Of a stretch of DNA of 64,000 nucleotides, positions 8,654-16,627 are shown one piece after another. Where the stretch lies: positions 868,001 through 932,000 of the forward strand of contig NZ_CP042437.1 of the NCBI RefSeq assembly GCF_007971525.1, in the 5' to 3' direction. Position numbers and translations under genes: made by a program. The notes under the pieces are model-generated. The model was not told where the DNA came from and did no database searches. It worked only from the letters and a program-made list of their open reading frames with translations. The stretch is from Mucilaginibacter ginsenosidivorax. GTDB lineage: Bacteria > Bacteroidota > Bacteroidia > Sphingobacteriales > Sphingobacteriaceae. Position 1 is the stretch's first letter. Every line of letters starts with the position of its first letter.

Positions 8654-8993
8654 GAGAAAGAATCAAGAGTTAAGAATCAAGATAAATACCTAAAACATTA
8701 AAACCATTGATTTACATGTTATTTCTCCGTTAAAACTTATTGCAATAAACCTTTACTTTTTTTCTTTCTTGATTCTTGACTCTAATTTCTTGACTCTCCA
8801 CCTTGCATTGTTAATAAATTCTTCCCCAAAAAACACCTCTTAATAATTTCATAACACTGGCTTCGCTTTATCTAAAAGTTGCGCGATTACTTTTAACAAA
8901 TTATAAAGGCATGGCAACGCTTTATAATTTAAATAACAAGTAAAGCATTCAACCCTTGAATTTAAATTACACACTTTAATTGAAAGTAAAGGA
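8654..8993. repeat. Intergenic imperfect inverted repeat, no gene
   Basis: The 340 bases before the glycan operon contain no convincing frame. Arms at 8652-8681 (repeated AAGAATCAAG units) and 8768-8798 (CTTGATTCTTGACTC and a second copy) form an imperfect stem of about 30 bp around an 86-base loop, possibly the terminator/repeat of the preceding gene. The remaining AT-rich part likely carries the promoter of the operon that starts at 8994. Confidence 0.45.
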
Positions 8994-10061
8994 ATGAAGA
9001 AAATATTATTCATTACTGGTTCAATTAACCAAACAACCCAAATGCACCAGATTGCAAATGAGTTGCCCGAATTTGACTGCTGGTTTAGCCAGCTGTTTAC
9101 CGATAATGCTCTTTTAAACCACCTGCTTGCCAAAACCCCCATTTTTAATGGCACGGTGTTATCGCGCAAATTCAGGTTAAAATCTGAAAGGTATTTATAT
9201 CAAAACGCATTACAGGTTGATTTTATGGCCCAAAAAAACCAGTACGACCTGGTAGTGTACTGCACCGATATGATTGTGCCCAGGCGTATGCGTCAGTTCA
9301 AAACCATTTGGCTACAAGAAGGCATGATAGACCGCTATACCTTATGGAGTAAAATAGTGCACACCCTGCGGCTGCCATCAACCATGTGTGGCAACACATC
9401 GCTAAACGGGGCATCCAATATATGCGATGTCTATTGCGCGGCATCTGAACGTTATAAGCAACAGTTTGCCGCCAAAGGCACCAATATTAACAAAATAGTT
9501 GTAACCGGCATACCCAACTATGATAACCAGAAGCAGCATTTAAATAATGATTTCCCCCACCGCGATTATGTAATGGTGGCTACCACCGATATGCGCGAAA
9601 CCTTCCGGATAGAGAATAGGGTGGCATTTATTAAAAATGCTGTTAAAATAGCGGCAGGCAGGCCGCTGCTTTTCAAACTTCATCCAAATGAGAATTTTGC
9701 CAGGGCCGAAAGGGAGATCCGCAAACATGCACCGGCAAACACGATGATCTATAAAGACGGTAATACCGCCCACATGATAGCCAATTGCTGCGAATTAATT
9801 ACGCAGTATTCCACCGTGGTATATACCGGCATTGCACTAGGCAAAAAAGTACATTCCTGGTTTGATATTAACGAACTGCAGGAGCTTGCGCCATTGCAAA
9901 ACGAAGGAACATCGGCCAAAACAATTGCCGCGCTTTGCCGCGAATACTTAAACCACAACGGGAATAAAAAGAGTTTCGATCCGCAGCTGGCTATTTACAA
10001 ACACCTGGTTAGCGGACAGCAGCAGCAGGAGTTAACCAACCAACAGATAGCAAACTGGTAA
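8994..10061 (+). CDS. GT-B fold glycosyltransferase / CDP-glycerol-transferase-like protein
   Basis: A 355-residue cytoplasmic protein without signal peptide or membrane segments. The layout fits a GT-B fold like capsule-polysaccharide (KpsS/CDP-glycerol transferase) or UDP-GlcNAc-epimerase-related proteins: an N-terminal Rossmann start (KKILFITGSI), WLQEGMIDRY in the middle, VVTGIPNYD, LLFKLHPNEN, and late in the protein a donor-site stretch ELITQYSTVVYTGIALGKK. The HPNE motif and the S/T-rich loop are hallmarks of such transferases. It is the first gene of an eight-gene operon, 14 bases before the cytidylyltransferase, so it probably uses or transfers the sugar made by the genes that follow. 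Donor and acceptor are unknown. Confidence 0.68.
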   Translation: MKKILFITGSINQTTQMHQIANELPEFDCWFSQLFTDNALLNHLLAKTPIFNGTVLSRKFRLKSERYLYQNALQVDFMAQKNQYDLVVYCTDMIVPRRMRQFKTIWLQEGMIDRYTLWSKIVHTLRLPSTMCGNTSLNGASNICDVYCAASERYKQQFAAKGTNINKIVVTGIPNYDNQKQHLNNDFPHRDYVMVATTDMRETFRIENRVAFIKNAVKIAAGRPLLFKLHPNENFARAEREIRKHAPANTMIYKDGNTAHMIANCCELITQYSTVVYTGIALGKKVHSWFDINELQELAPLQNEGTSAKTIAALCREYLNHNGNKKSFDPQLAIYKHLVSGQQQQELTNQQIANW

Positions 10062-10075
10062 TAAATATAAATACC

Positions 10076-10918
10076 ATGACAGAAAAAATTGTAATTATAG
10101 TACAGGCCCGCATGGCATCAAGCCGTTTGCCGGGCAAAGTAATGCTGCCCATATTGGGCAAAAGCCTTTTGGCCCGCATGATTGAAAGGCTGCAAATGAT
10201 GCAGCACAAAGCCGATATCATCATTGCTACATCCGAGAATGAGGAGGACGATGTTATAGTCAAAGAAGCTTTGGAATTGAATATCCCCAGCTATCGCGGC
10301 AGCCTGGGCAATTTACTGGATAGGCACTACCAGGCCGCACGCCGGTTTAAAGCCGACATTGTGTTAAAGATCCCATCTGACTGCCCACTGATAGACCCAC
10401 GAATTATAGACCAGGTACTGGAGTATTTTTTTGCCAACCGCGGCAAATACGATTATGTGAGCAACCTGCACCCGGCCACCTGGCCCGATGGTAATGATGT
10501 AGAAGTAATGACCATGGCCTGCCTTAAACAAGCCTGGGAAAACGCCGGCCGCCCGCTGGAGCTGGAGCATACCACGCCATACATCTGGGAAAACCCGCTC
10601 ATTTTTAGCATAGGTAATGTAAGCTGGAAAACAGGTTTGGATTATTCCATGTCGCACAGGTTTACCATTGATTACCCCGAGGATTATTACTTTATCGAAA
10701 AAGTATATAGCGAACTATATCCTATCTGCCACCAGTTTTCCTGCCAGGATATTCTTAACCTGCTTAACCGCAAGCCCGAAATAATGCAGATCAATACACA
10801 GTATGCGGGTGTAAACTGGTACCGCCATCACCTGGATGAGCTGCAAACCATTTTACCCGATCAAACCAAAAAAGCACCGAAAGAAAACTCACAACAATTT
10901 GAACAAAGTGAAGCATAA
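10076..10918 (+). CDS. SpsF-type cytidylyltransferase (CMP-sugar synthetase-like)
   Basis: A 280-residue nucleotidyltransferase of the SpsF/CMP-KDO synthetase family. The N-terminal nucleotide-binding loop is QARMASSRLPGKVM (residues 10-23), and IPSDCPLID around residue 102 supplies the metal-binding Asp. The mid-region WPDGNDVEVM and EHTTPYIWENP are typical of SpsF. Such enzymes activate an acidic or keto sugar with CTP, or act in surface glycan assembly. The neighbouring aminotransferase, SDR and transketolase genes would supply the sugar. The end overlaps the probable GTG start of the next gene by 11 bases. Confidence 0.85.
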   Translation: MTEKIVIIVQARMASSRLPGKVMLPILGKSLLARMIERLQMMQHKADIIIATSENEEDDVIVKEALELNIPSYRGSLGNLLDRHYQAARRFKADIVLKIPSDCPLIDPRIIDQVLEYFFANRGKYDYVSNLHPATWPDGNDVEVMTMACLKQAWENAGRPLELEHTTPYIWENPLIFSIGNVSWKTGLDYSMSHRFTIDYPEDYYFIEKVYSELYPICHQFSCQDILNLLNRKPEIMQINTQYAGVNWYRHHLDELQTILPDQTKKAPKENSQQFEQSEA

Positions 10919-11777
10919 TACCCCAAACATCAACGAGGAGGAGTTAACGGCTATTGCCTTAAACGTACGCGAACACATTATACGCATGTCGACAGATGGC
11001 GGATGCTTTACCGGCGCATCGCTATCGGCCGTTGATTTGATAGTTTATTTATATACCCGTTTTTTAAATATCAACAAGGATAATCTTGACCATCCCGACA
11101 GGGACTACCTGTTCCTGTCTAAAGGGCATGATGTACCTGCCTTATACGGCACCTTTGCCGAGTTAGGTTTGTTGGATAAGGACCGGCTTAAAAATCACCT
11201 GTCCCTTAACGATCATATTTACTGGCACCCCAATACCCACATCCCCGGTATCGAATTTCATTCCGGTTCGTTGGGTCATTTACCTTCTGTGGCCATTGGT
11301 GTAGCGCTTGATCTTAAAATAAGCGGCGGCAACAATAAAGTTGTGTGCATTTTGGGCGACGGCGAATTAAATGAAGGTACATGCTGGGAGGCTGTATTGG
11401 TAGCCAATGCCTATAAGCTGGATAATTTGATCTTCGTGGTCGACCGTAACCAATTCCAGGCCAATGTACGCACCGAAGACCTAATTCCGCTGGAGCCACT
11501 CGCCGATAAATTCCGGGCCTTTGGCGCTGCCGTAAAACGAATAGACGGGCATAACTTTATTGATTTGCACCACGCTTTTAGCGCTTATCCTTTTGAAGAA
11601 GGAAAACTAAACGTAGTAATTGCCGATACCGTACGCGGCAAAGGCCTGCCCAGCATTGAAGAGCGGGCCGACCGCTGGTTTTGCAATTTTACCGCCGATG
11701 AAATAGACCAATTATTACTTGAGCTATACGGCGACCAGAACACCCTATTAACATCAGAAACTTTGGTAGTAAGATAA
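10908..11777 (+). CDS. Transketolase, N-terminal (thiamine diphosphate-binding) subunit
   Basis: About 289 residues covering only the N-terminal half of a transketolase. The ThDP/Mg motif is visible: GDGELNEG near residue 151 followed about 28 residues later by DRNQ. SKGHDVPALY near the N-terminus holds the catalytic His region. The frame is open from an ATG at 10836, but that would overlap the previous gene by 83 bases. The GTG at 10908 is more likely, giving MKHNTPNINEEEL; a TTG at 10899 is a third option. It must pair with the next gene to form an active enzyme. Split transketolases are found in specialised sugar pathways; a housekeeping transketolase is usually one chain of about 650-700 residues. 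Confidence 0.85.
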   Translation: MKHNTPNINEEELTAIALNVREHIIRMSTDGGCFTGASLSAVDLIVYLYTRFLNINKDNLDHPDRDYLFLSKGHDVPALYGTFAELGLLDKDRLKNHLSLNDHIYWHPNTHIPGIEFHSGSLGHLPSVAIGVALDLKISGGNNKVVCILGDGELNEGTCWEAVLVANAYKLDNLIFVVDRNQFQANVRTEDLIPLEPLADKFRAFGAAVKRIDGHNFIDLHHAFSAYPFEEGKLNVVIADTVRGKGLPSIEERADRWFCNFTADEIDQLLLELYGDQNTLLTSETLVVR

Positions 11778-11779
11778 AT

Positions 11780-12718
11780 ATGACCTACGAAGAATTATTA
11801 ACAGAAACGGCATTGGCCAACGAGCAGGTTATAGTGATGACTGCCGAAAACCGCGCACTGGTGCGCAACCTGCCTGGGATATTGGGCAAGCGTTTTATTG
11901 ATACCGGCATTACCGAGCAAACCATGATAGGTGCTGCCGCCGGTTTGGCTTTGCGTGGCCGCATCCCGGTGGTGCATGCCCTTGCCGCGTTTTTAACCAT
12001 GCGCGCGTTTGAATTTGTACGTACCGATTTAGGCATACCCAAGCTGCCGGTTAAGCTGAGCGGTTTTATCCCCGGCCTTTTATCAGATGGTAACGGCCCT
12101 ACCCACCAGGCTATTGAGGATATATCGATTATGCGTGGCATCCCCAATGTAACCGTATTTGCTCCTGCAGATGAGGATGACCTGGTAAAAATGTTACCAC
12201 AAATATGGAGCAGCGCCCATCCGGCCTATACCCGTATTAATACCCGTAAAACCTGGTACGATCATGAGCCTTTTGTTTTGGGTAAGGCCGAAGTTATAGC
12301 CGAGGGATGCGATGTTACCATATTAACCTACGGCTTATTATTTGAACAGGCACTTATAGCAGCTGACATGTTGCGTGAAGAAGGCCTTTCTGTAGGCTTG
12401 ATAAATATGCGTAGCCTTAAACCGGTTGACGAGCAGGCTATACTGCAAGCCTGTGCACAAAGCAGCCTGGTGGTTACACTCGAAGATCATTTTATAACCG
12501 GCGGCTTGTACAGCATTGTGGCCGAGGTATTATTAAAAAACCAAACCACAGCAAAAGTGCTGCCCATCGCCTTAAACAATAAATGGTTCAGGCCTGCATT
12601 ATTGCCTGACGTTTTGCAGCATGAAGGCTTTACAGGCAAGCAAATTGCCGAACGGATTTTGGGCTACCAAACTGTTCACCACCAACCAGAGATTTTAACA
12701 CCTGAATTTTCAGAATAA
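11780..12718 (+). CDS. Transketolase, C-terminal subunit
   Basis: 312 residues holding the pyrimidine-binding and C-terminal domains of a transketolase. The catalytic Glu that activates thiamine is in DTGITEQTMIGAAAGLA (near residue 45). GPTHQAIEDI matches the usual transketolase signature. The C-terminal domain is marked by LTYGLLFEQALIAADML and TLEDHFITGGLYSIV. It starts two bases after the N-terminal subunit ends, so the two are translated together and likely form a heterotetramer. The two-carbon donor and acceptor are not evident; the downstream aminotransferase suggests that the product carries a keto group to be aminated. Confidence 0.86.
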   Translation: MTYEELLTETALANEQVIVMTAENRALVRNLPGILGKRFIDTGITEQTMIGAAAGLALRGRIPVVHALAAFLTMRAFEFVRTDLGIPKLPVKLSGFIPGLLSDGNGPTHQAIEDISIMRGIPNVTVFAPADEDDLVKMLPQIWSSAHPAYTRINTRKTWYDHEPFVLGKAEVIAEGCDVTILTYGLLFEQALIAADMLREEGLSVGLINMRSLKPVDEQAILQACAQSSLVVTLEDHFITGGLYSIVAEVLLKNQTTAKVLPIALNNKWFRPALLPDVLQHEGFTGKQIAERILGYQTVHHQPEILTPEFSE

Positions 12719-12728
12719 AAACAGCAAT

Positions 12729-14075
12729 ATGGCTAATAAAATAGCGCTCAACAATAATTTCCCCGATATCAGCCAATCTGATAGCCTATACCAACGCGCT
12801 TTAAAAGTACAAAAACCCGTTACGCAAACCCTGGCCAAAGGCCCTGGCCAGTTTACGAATGGCGTGGCACCTAAATATATTGTAAAAGGCAAAGGATCGC
12901 ACGTGTGGGATGCGGATGATAACGAATATATCGACCTTAACTCGGCCATAGGCCCTATCTCGTTGGGCTACGCCTACCCTGCCGTTGACGAAGCTATCCG
13001 CAGGCAACTGGAAGATGGCATTACCTTTTCATTGATGCATCCGCTGGAGGTTGAATTGAGCGAATTGGTACAGCAAGTAGTACCTAATGCCGAAGCCGTT
13101 AAAATTAGTAAAACCGGTGCCGATGTATGTTCGGCAGCCGTGCGTGTGGCACGTGCTTTTACCGGCCGCGATAAAATATTTTGCTGTGGATACCACGGCT
13201 GGCACGATTGGTATATAGGCATAACCAGCCGCAACGCCGGCGTGCCCGAAGCCATACAGGATTTAACCTATACTTTTGAGTATAATGACATTGAATCGGT
13301 AAAAGCCGCCCTGGATGAAACCGTGGCTGCGGTAATACTGGAGCCCTTTATTTTTGAAGCTCCAAAACCCGGTTATCTGCAGCAACTGGCCGAGGTATGC
13401 AAAGCCAATGGCACATTATTGATATTTGATGAAATGTGGACAGGCTTCCGCGTGGCCGTTGGCGGCGCGCAGGAATATTTTGGCGTTAAGGCCGATCTGG
13501 CCGTGTTTTCAAAAGCCTGCGCCAATGGGATGCCTATTGCTTTACTAACCGGCCGGGCCGATGTAATGGAGCTATTTAACTCGGAAGTGTTTAGTTATAC
13601 TACGTTTGGCGGCGAGGCGCTATCGTTAGCAGCGTGCATAGCAACTATTAACGAATTACGCCATAAAAATGTACCGCTTTATTTAGATGCACATGGGGCA
13701 TTGTTAAAAGATGGGTATAACCGTGCGGCAATTGAAACCGGCATGGATAAATATACCCGCTGTGTGGGCTTTAACTGCCGCAGCATGGTAACTTTTACCC
13801 CCGAAGCAGGCAATGCCTTAGAGGTTAAAACCCTGATGCAGCAGGAAATGATAAAACGCGGCGTGCTGTGGGCCGGCTTCCATAATATGTGCTACAGCCA
13901 CAGTACCGAAGATATTAACTACATTCTTGCAGCATATCGTGAAGTGCTGCCAATTGTGAAAGGGGCTATAGAAAGCGGCGGCGTTAAAAGCTATTTAAAA
14001 GGCGAAGTATTGGAAGCTGTTTTCCGCAAGGTGAGCAACTATAACATTAAACCTAAAAGCGTTATAGCCGGCTAA
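12729..14075 (+). CDS. Class III PLP aminotransferase (glutamate-1-semialdehyde aminomutase-like)
   Basis: A 448-residue fold-type I aminotransferase. The PLP Schiff-base lysine is about K261 (VFSKACANGMPI) and the PLP-pyridine Asp about D234 (IFDEMWTGFR). The active-site TGADVCSAAVRVARAFTGR and CCGYHGWHDW segments match the GSA-aminotransferase subfamily. True hemL genes serve heme synthesis and are about 430 residues; the location between transketolase and SDR genes in a surface-sugar operon argues that this enzyme instead aminates a keto- or aldo-sugar. Starts 10 bases after the transketolase and abuts the SDR start with no gap. Confidence 0.86.
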   Translation: MANKIALNNNFPDISQSDSLYQRALKVQKPVTQTLAKGPGQFTNGVAPKYIVKGKGSHVWDADDNEYIDLNSAIGPISLGYAYPAVDEAIRRQLEDGITFSLMHPLEVELSELVQQVVPNAEAVKISKTGADVCSAAVRVARAFTGRDKIFCCGYHGWHDWYIGITSRNAGVPEAIQDLTYTFEYNDIESVKAALDETVAAVILEPFIFEAPKPGYLQQLAEVCKANGTLLIFDEMWTGFRVAVGGAQEYFGVKADLAVFSKACANGMPIALLTGRADVMELFNSEVFSYTTFGGEALSLAACIATINELRHKNVPLYLDAHGALLKDGYNRAAIETGMDKYTRCVGFNCRSMVTFTPEAGNALEVKTLMQQEMIKRGVLWAGFHNMCYSHSTEDINYILAAYREVLPIVKGAIESGGVKSYLKGEVLEAVFRKVSNYNIKPKSVIAG

Positions 14076-14882
14076 ATGACAAACCTTTTTTCATTAAATC
14101 AAAAAACGGCTGTAGTTACAGGCGCACTCGGCCTTATTGGCAAAAAACATTGCGAAGCGCTGGCAGCAGCCGGCGCCAATGTGGTAGTAACCGATATGGA
14201 TGCCCAAGCCGCGCAAACTTTTGCGCAACAATTGGGCGAAAACCATTTAGGCTTAGGTGTAGATGTTACCAGCAAGCAATCGCTGATTGACGCGCTAAAT
14301 GCTATACTGAACAAATACGACGGGCTTGATATCCTGGTGAACAACGCAGCCATAAATGATAAGTTTGAAGACCCGGCAATGGCCAAAGAACTTTCGGCAT
14401 TTGAAAACTATCCGCTGGAGGCTTTTCAACGTTCATTAAATGTAAACGTAACAGGAGTGTTTTTAAGCTCGCAGATATTGGGTACGCATATGGCTTTACA
14501 GGGCAGCGGCAGTATCATTAATATTGCAAGCACCTACGGAATGGTAGGCCCCGATCAAACGATATACCGTAACGCCGCGGGCGAGCAGACATTTTATAAA
14601 TCGGCGGCTTACCCGGTAACTAAGGGGGCTATTATTAACTTTACCCGCTTTTTGGCAGCTTACTGGGGGCATACTGGGGTAAGGGTAAACACGCTATCGC
14701 CGGGTGGGGTCGAGAACGGGCAAACGGAAGATTTTATAAGTAATTACTCGGCAAAAACTTTATTAGGCCGCATGGCCAAAGCATCTGATTACCAGGGTTC
14801 GCTTATATTCCTGGCCAGCGAGGCTTCGGCTTATATGACGGGCGCAAACCTGGTAGTTGACGGAGGATGGACAGCAATTTAG
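14076..14882 (+). CDS. Short-chain dehydrogenase/reductase (surface-sugar type)
   Basis: A 268-residue classical SDR. The NAD(P)-binding TGALGLIG is at residues 15-22, LVNNAA is near 90, a catalytic Ser lies in NIASTYGMVG, and the YPVTK catalytic Tyr/Lys pair is about Y179/K183. The C-terminus MTGANLVVDGGWTAI is typical. The sequence resembles PtmA-type oxidoreductases of flagellar and surface sugar pathways. The ATG follows directly on the aminotransferase stop (TAA-ATG), indicating strong coupling. Likely role: oxidation or reduction of the sugar intermediate before or after amination. Confidence 0.88.
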   Translation: MTNLFSLNQKTAVVTGALGLIGKKHCEALAAAGANVVVTDMDAQAAQTFAQQLGENHLGLGVDVTSKQSLIDALNAILNKYDGLDILVNNAAINDKFEDPAMAKELSAFENYPLEAFQRSLNVNVTGVFLSSQILGTHMALQGSGSIINIASTYGMVGPDQTIYRNAAGEQTFYKSAAYPVTKGAIINFTRFLAAYWGHTGVRVNTLSPGGVENGQTEDFISNYSAKTLLGRMAKASDYQGSLIFLASEASAYMTGANLVVDGGWTAI

Positions 14883-14909
14883 TTCAAAAATAAAAACTGA
14901 TAGTTTAGC

Positions 14910-15869
14910 ATGCCGCTTGACAAAGTATACACCATAACAACCATTATCCTTGCCTGCTGGGTGATTTTCATCATCGCCTGGGAACGGATATCGCCCTACC
15001 GTAAAGGCCTTCCATTTTTCAGGGAAGGGTTCTGGGTCGATTTGGTTTGGTATACGTTGATACAAAGCTATTTTTTGAAGATCCTGATTTTCAGCTATAT
15101 CATTGCACCGCTACAGCAGCATTTCAATCTATCGGGTTGGAGTGCTGTTGGCAGCTGGCCGCTGGCTGTTCAGGTGTTGTTTTTTGTGGTAACGCATGAC
15201 TTATACATCTACCTTTTCCATCGTTTCCAGCACTCCAATAAAGTATTCTGGCGCATTCATGAAGCGCACCACTCGGGTAAAGAGGTTGATTTTTTAGCCG
15301 GATCGCGGTCACACTTTATGGAGATTGTGATTAACCAGACCATCGAGTTTGCCCCCATCATTTTGTTAGGGGCAAACCCTATGGTAGTGCCCATCAAGGC
15401 ACTGATAGATGCCATGTACGGGATGTTTATTCATGCCAATATTAAAGTAAAATTTGGCAAGTGGAAGTACATTTTTAACACCCCCGAATTACATTTATGG
15501 CACCATGCCAATTACCAGGAAGTTTTTCATGCTAACTTTGCTACCAAGCTATCTGTATGGGATTACCTGTTTGGCACCGTGTATGACCCTGGCCACGCGC
15601 CGGGCAACAATCCTGAAAACTGGGGGCTTTATTATGATTACCCAAAGGATTACTTTTTACAGCATGCCTTCAGCGTAAAGCGTTTCGACGAGCAAAAACT
15701 GCTTAAATATTCCTGGTTTAAATGGTATTATACCCTTCGCCCGAGGTTGATTAGCTGGCTTAAAAAAAGGCTGCCGGCTAAATACAATGACCCTGTAATT
15801 GATTTGCAGCCAACACCCCTATCTATAAAACAAGTATCAACCGAAGATAACCTCATACAACAAAACTAA
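14910..15869 (+). CDS. Fatty acid hydroxylase / sterol desaturase family membrane enzyme
   Basis: A 319-residue integral membrane di-iron enzyme. All histidine clusters of the superfamily are present: HRFQH (near residue 103), HEAHH (117-121), HANIKVKFGKW and HLWHH with a further FHANF (197-210). Several N-terminal transmembrane segments precede them. Members hydroxylate or desaturate lipids, carotenoids or ether lipids. It is 27 bases behind the SDR gene and 2 bases before the SMR-type gene, so it belongs to the glycan operon; a role in modifying a lipid carrier or the acyl part of a glycolipid is inference. Confidence 0.88.
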   Translation: MPLDKVYTITTIILACWVIFIIAWERISPYRKGLPFFREGFWVDLVWYTLIQSYFLKILIFSYIIAPLQQHFNLSGWSAVGSWPLAVQVLFFVVTHDLYIYLFHRFQHSNKVFWRIHEAHHSGKEVDFLAGSRSHFMEIVINQTIEFAPIILLGANPMVVPIKALIDAMYGMFIHANIKVKFGKWKYIFNTPELHLWHHANYQEVFHANFATKLSVWDYLFGTVYDPGHAPGNNPENWGLYYDYPKDYFLQHAFSVKRFDEQKLLKYSWFKWYYTLRPRLISWLKKRLPAKYNDPVIDLQPTPLSIKQVSTEDNLIQQN

Positions 15870-15871
15870 CT

Positions 15872-16249
15872 TTGGCCTGGATTTATCTCATTATAGCTGC
15901 GGCATTTGAAGCCGCCTGGACATTTTCGCTCAAATTCATGAAATTCAGCGACCTGAAAGCCTTGCGTTGGCATTCGGCTTTGAGTTTGCAATACGGCCTG
16001 CCGGTTTGGTTGCCTTTTGCCGGGTACATTTTGTTTGGGATAGGTAATATCTACTTTTTCTCGCTGGCCATTAAGCTGGTGCCTACTGCCGTTGCTTATG
16101 CTGTTTGGACAGCCGTTACCCTTGTACTCATCAAAATTGCCGAGATGGCCATCTTTCACCAGAAACTATCCTGGATGGAGGTTTTTTTTATGACGCTGAT
16201 TATGACCGGTATTTTAGGGTTAAAGTTTTTTGGGGCGGAAGTGAAATAA
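15872..16249 (+). CDS. Small multidrug resistance (SMR) family-like four-helix membrane protein
   Basis: 125 residues with four predicted transmembrane helices. It starts at a TTG two bases after the previous stop. A membrane-embedded Glu13 in AAAFEAAW matches the essential Glu14 of EmrE, and VAYAVWTAVTLVLI matches the conserved third-helix region. SMR proteins export cations, but ArnE/ArnF, which flip undecaprenyl-phosphate-aminoarabinose, are also of this fold. In a sugar-lipid operon with an aminotransferase, a flippase role is an attractive but untested reading; Glu13 favours a proton-coupled exporter. Confidence 0.8.
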   Translation: MAWIYLIIAAAFEAAWTFSLKFMKFSDLKALRWHSALSLQYGLPVWLPFAGYILFGIGNIYFFSLAIKLVPTAVAYAVWTAVTLVLIKIAEMAIFHQKLSWMEVFFMTLIMTGILGLKFFGAEVK

Positions 16250-16350
16250 GGTAGCTCTAAAATTGAGGGGGCCATGCCTCTATACAGATTTGTCATGCGG
16301 GTAGTAAAATTTGGCGAAACTCTGAAGGGAGAACAATCAAAAATAAACGA

Positions 16351-16444
16351 CTGTCATCCTGAGGAACGAAGGATCTATTCGCGAACTTTTTTGGCGGTTA
16401 TGCATGGCGTAGAATAGATCCTTCGCTATCGCTCAGGATGACAG
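16351..16444. repeat. Palindromic intergenic repeat, family A, copy 1
   Basis: A 94-base unit running from CTGTCATCCTGAGGAACG to its near inverse ending GCTCAGGATGACAG. The arms pair over about 25 bases (GAAGGATCTATTC with GAATAGATCCTTC). No coding frame. The rest of the 16250-16627 gap has no other gene. Confidence 0.8.
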
Positions 16445-16455
16445 AAAAAGAAACA

Positions 16456-16552
16456 TGTCATTGGTAGGTACGAAGGATCTATTCGCGAACTTTTCTAACG
16501 GTCATGCACGGCTGATAGATCCTTCGTACCTCAGGATGGCAGGAAAATAGGA
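16456..16552. repeat. Palindromic intergenic repeat, family A, copy 2
   Basis: A second copy directly after the first, with the same core (CGAAGGATCTATTCGCGAAC ... GATAGATCCTTCGTACCTCAGGATGGCAG). It lies 3' of both converging genes (SMR and GH2). Confidence 0.75.
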
Positions 16553-16627
16553 TACGTCATTTGTAACTTGTTTCAGCACCCAACATGCTAAGTGTGCTTT
16601 ATGCGGGCTTAGCACATCCCCCAACAA

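Noticed and set aside
12729-14075. hemL (glutamate-1-semialdehyde aminomutase) for heme synthesis
   Set aside because: Similarity is to the class as a whole, and the gene is locked into a sugar operon with SDR and transketolase genes, so a heme role is less likely.
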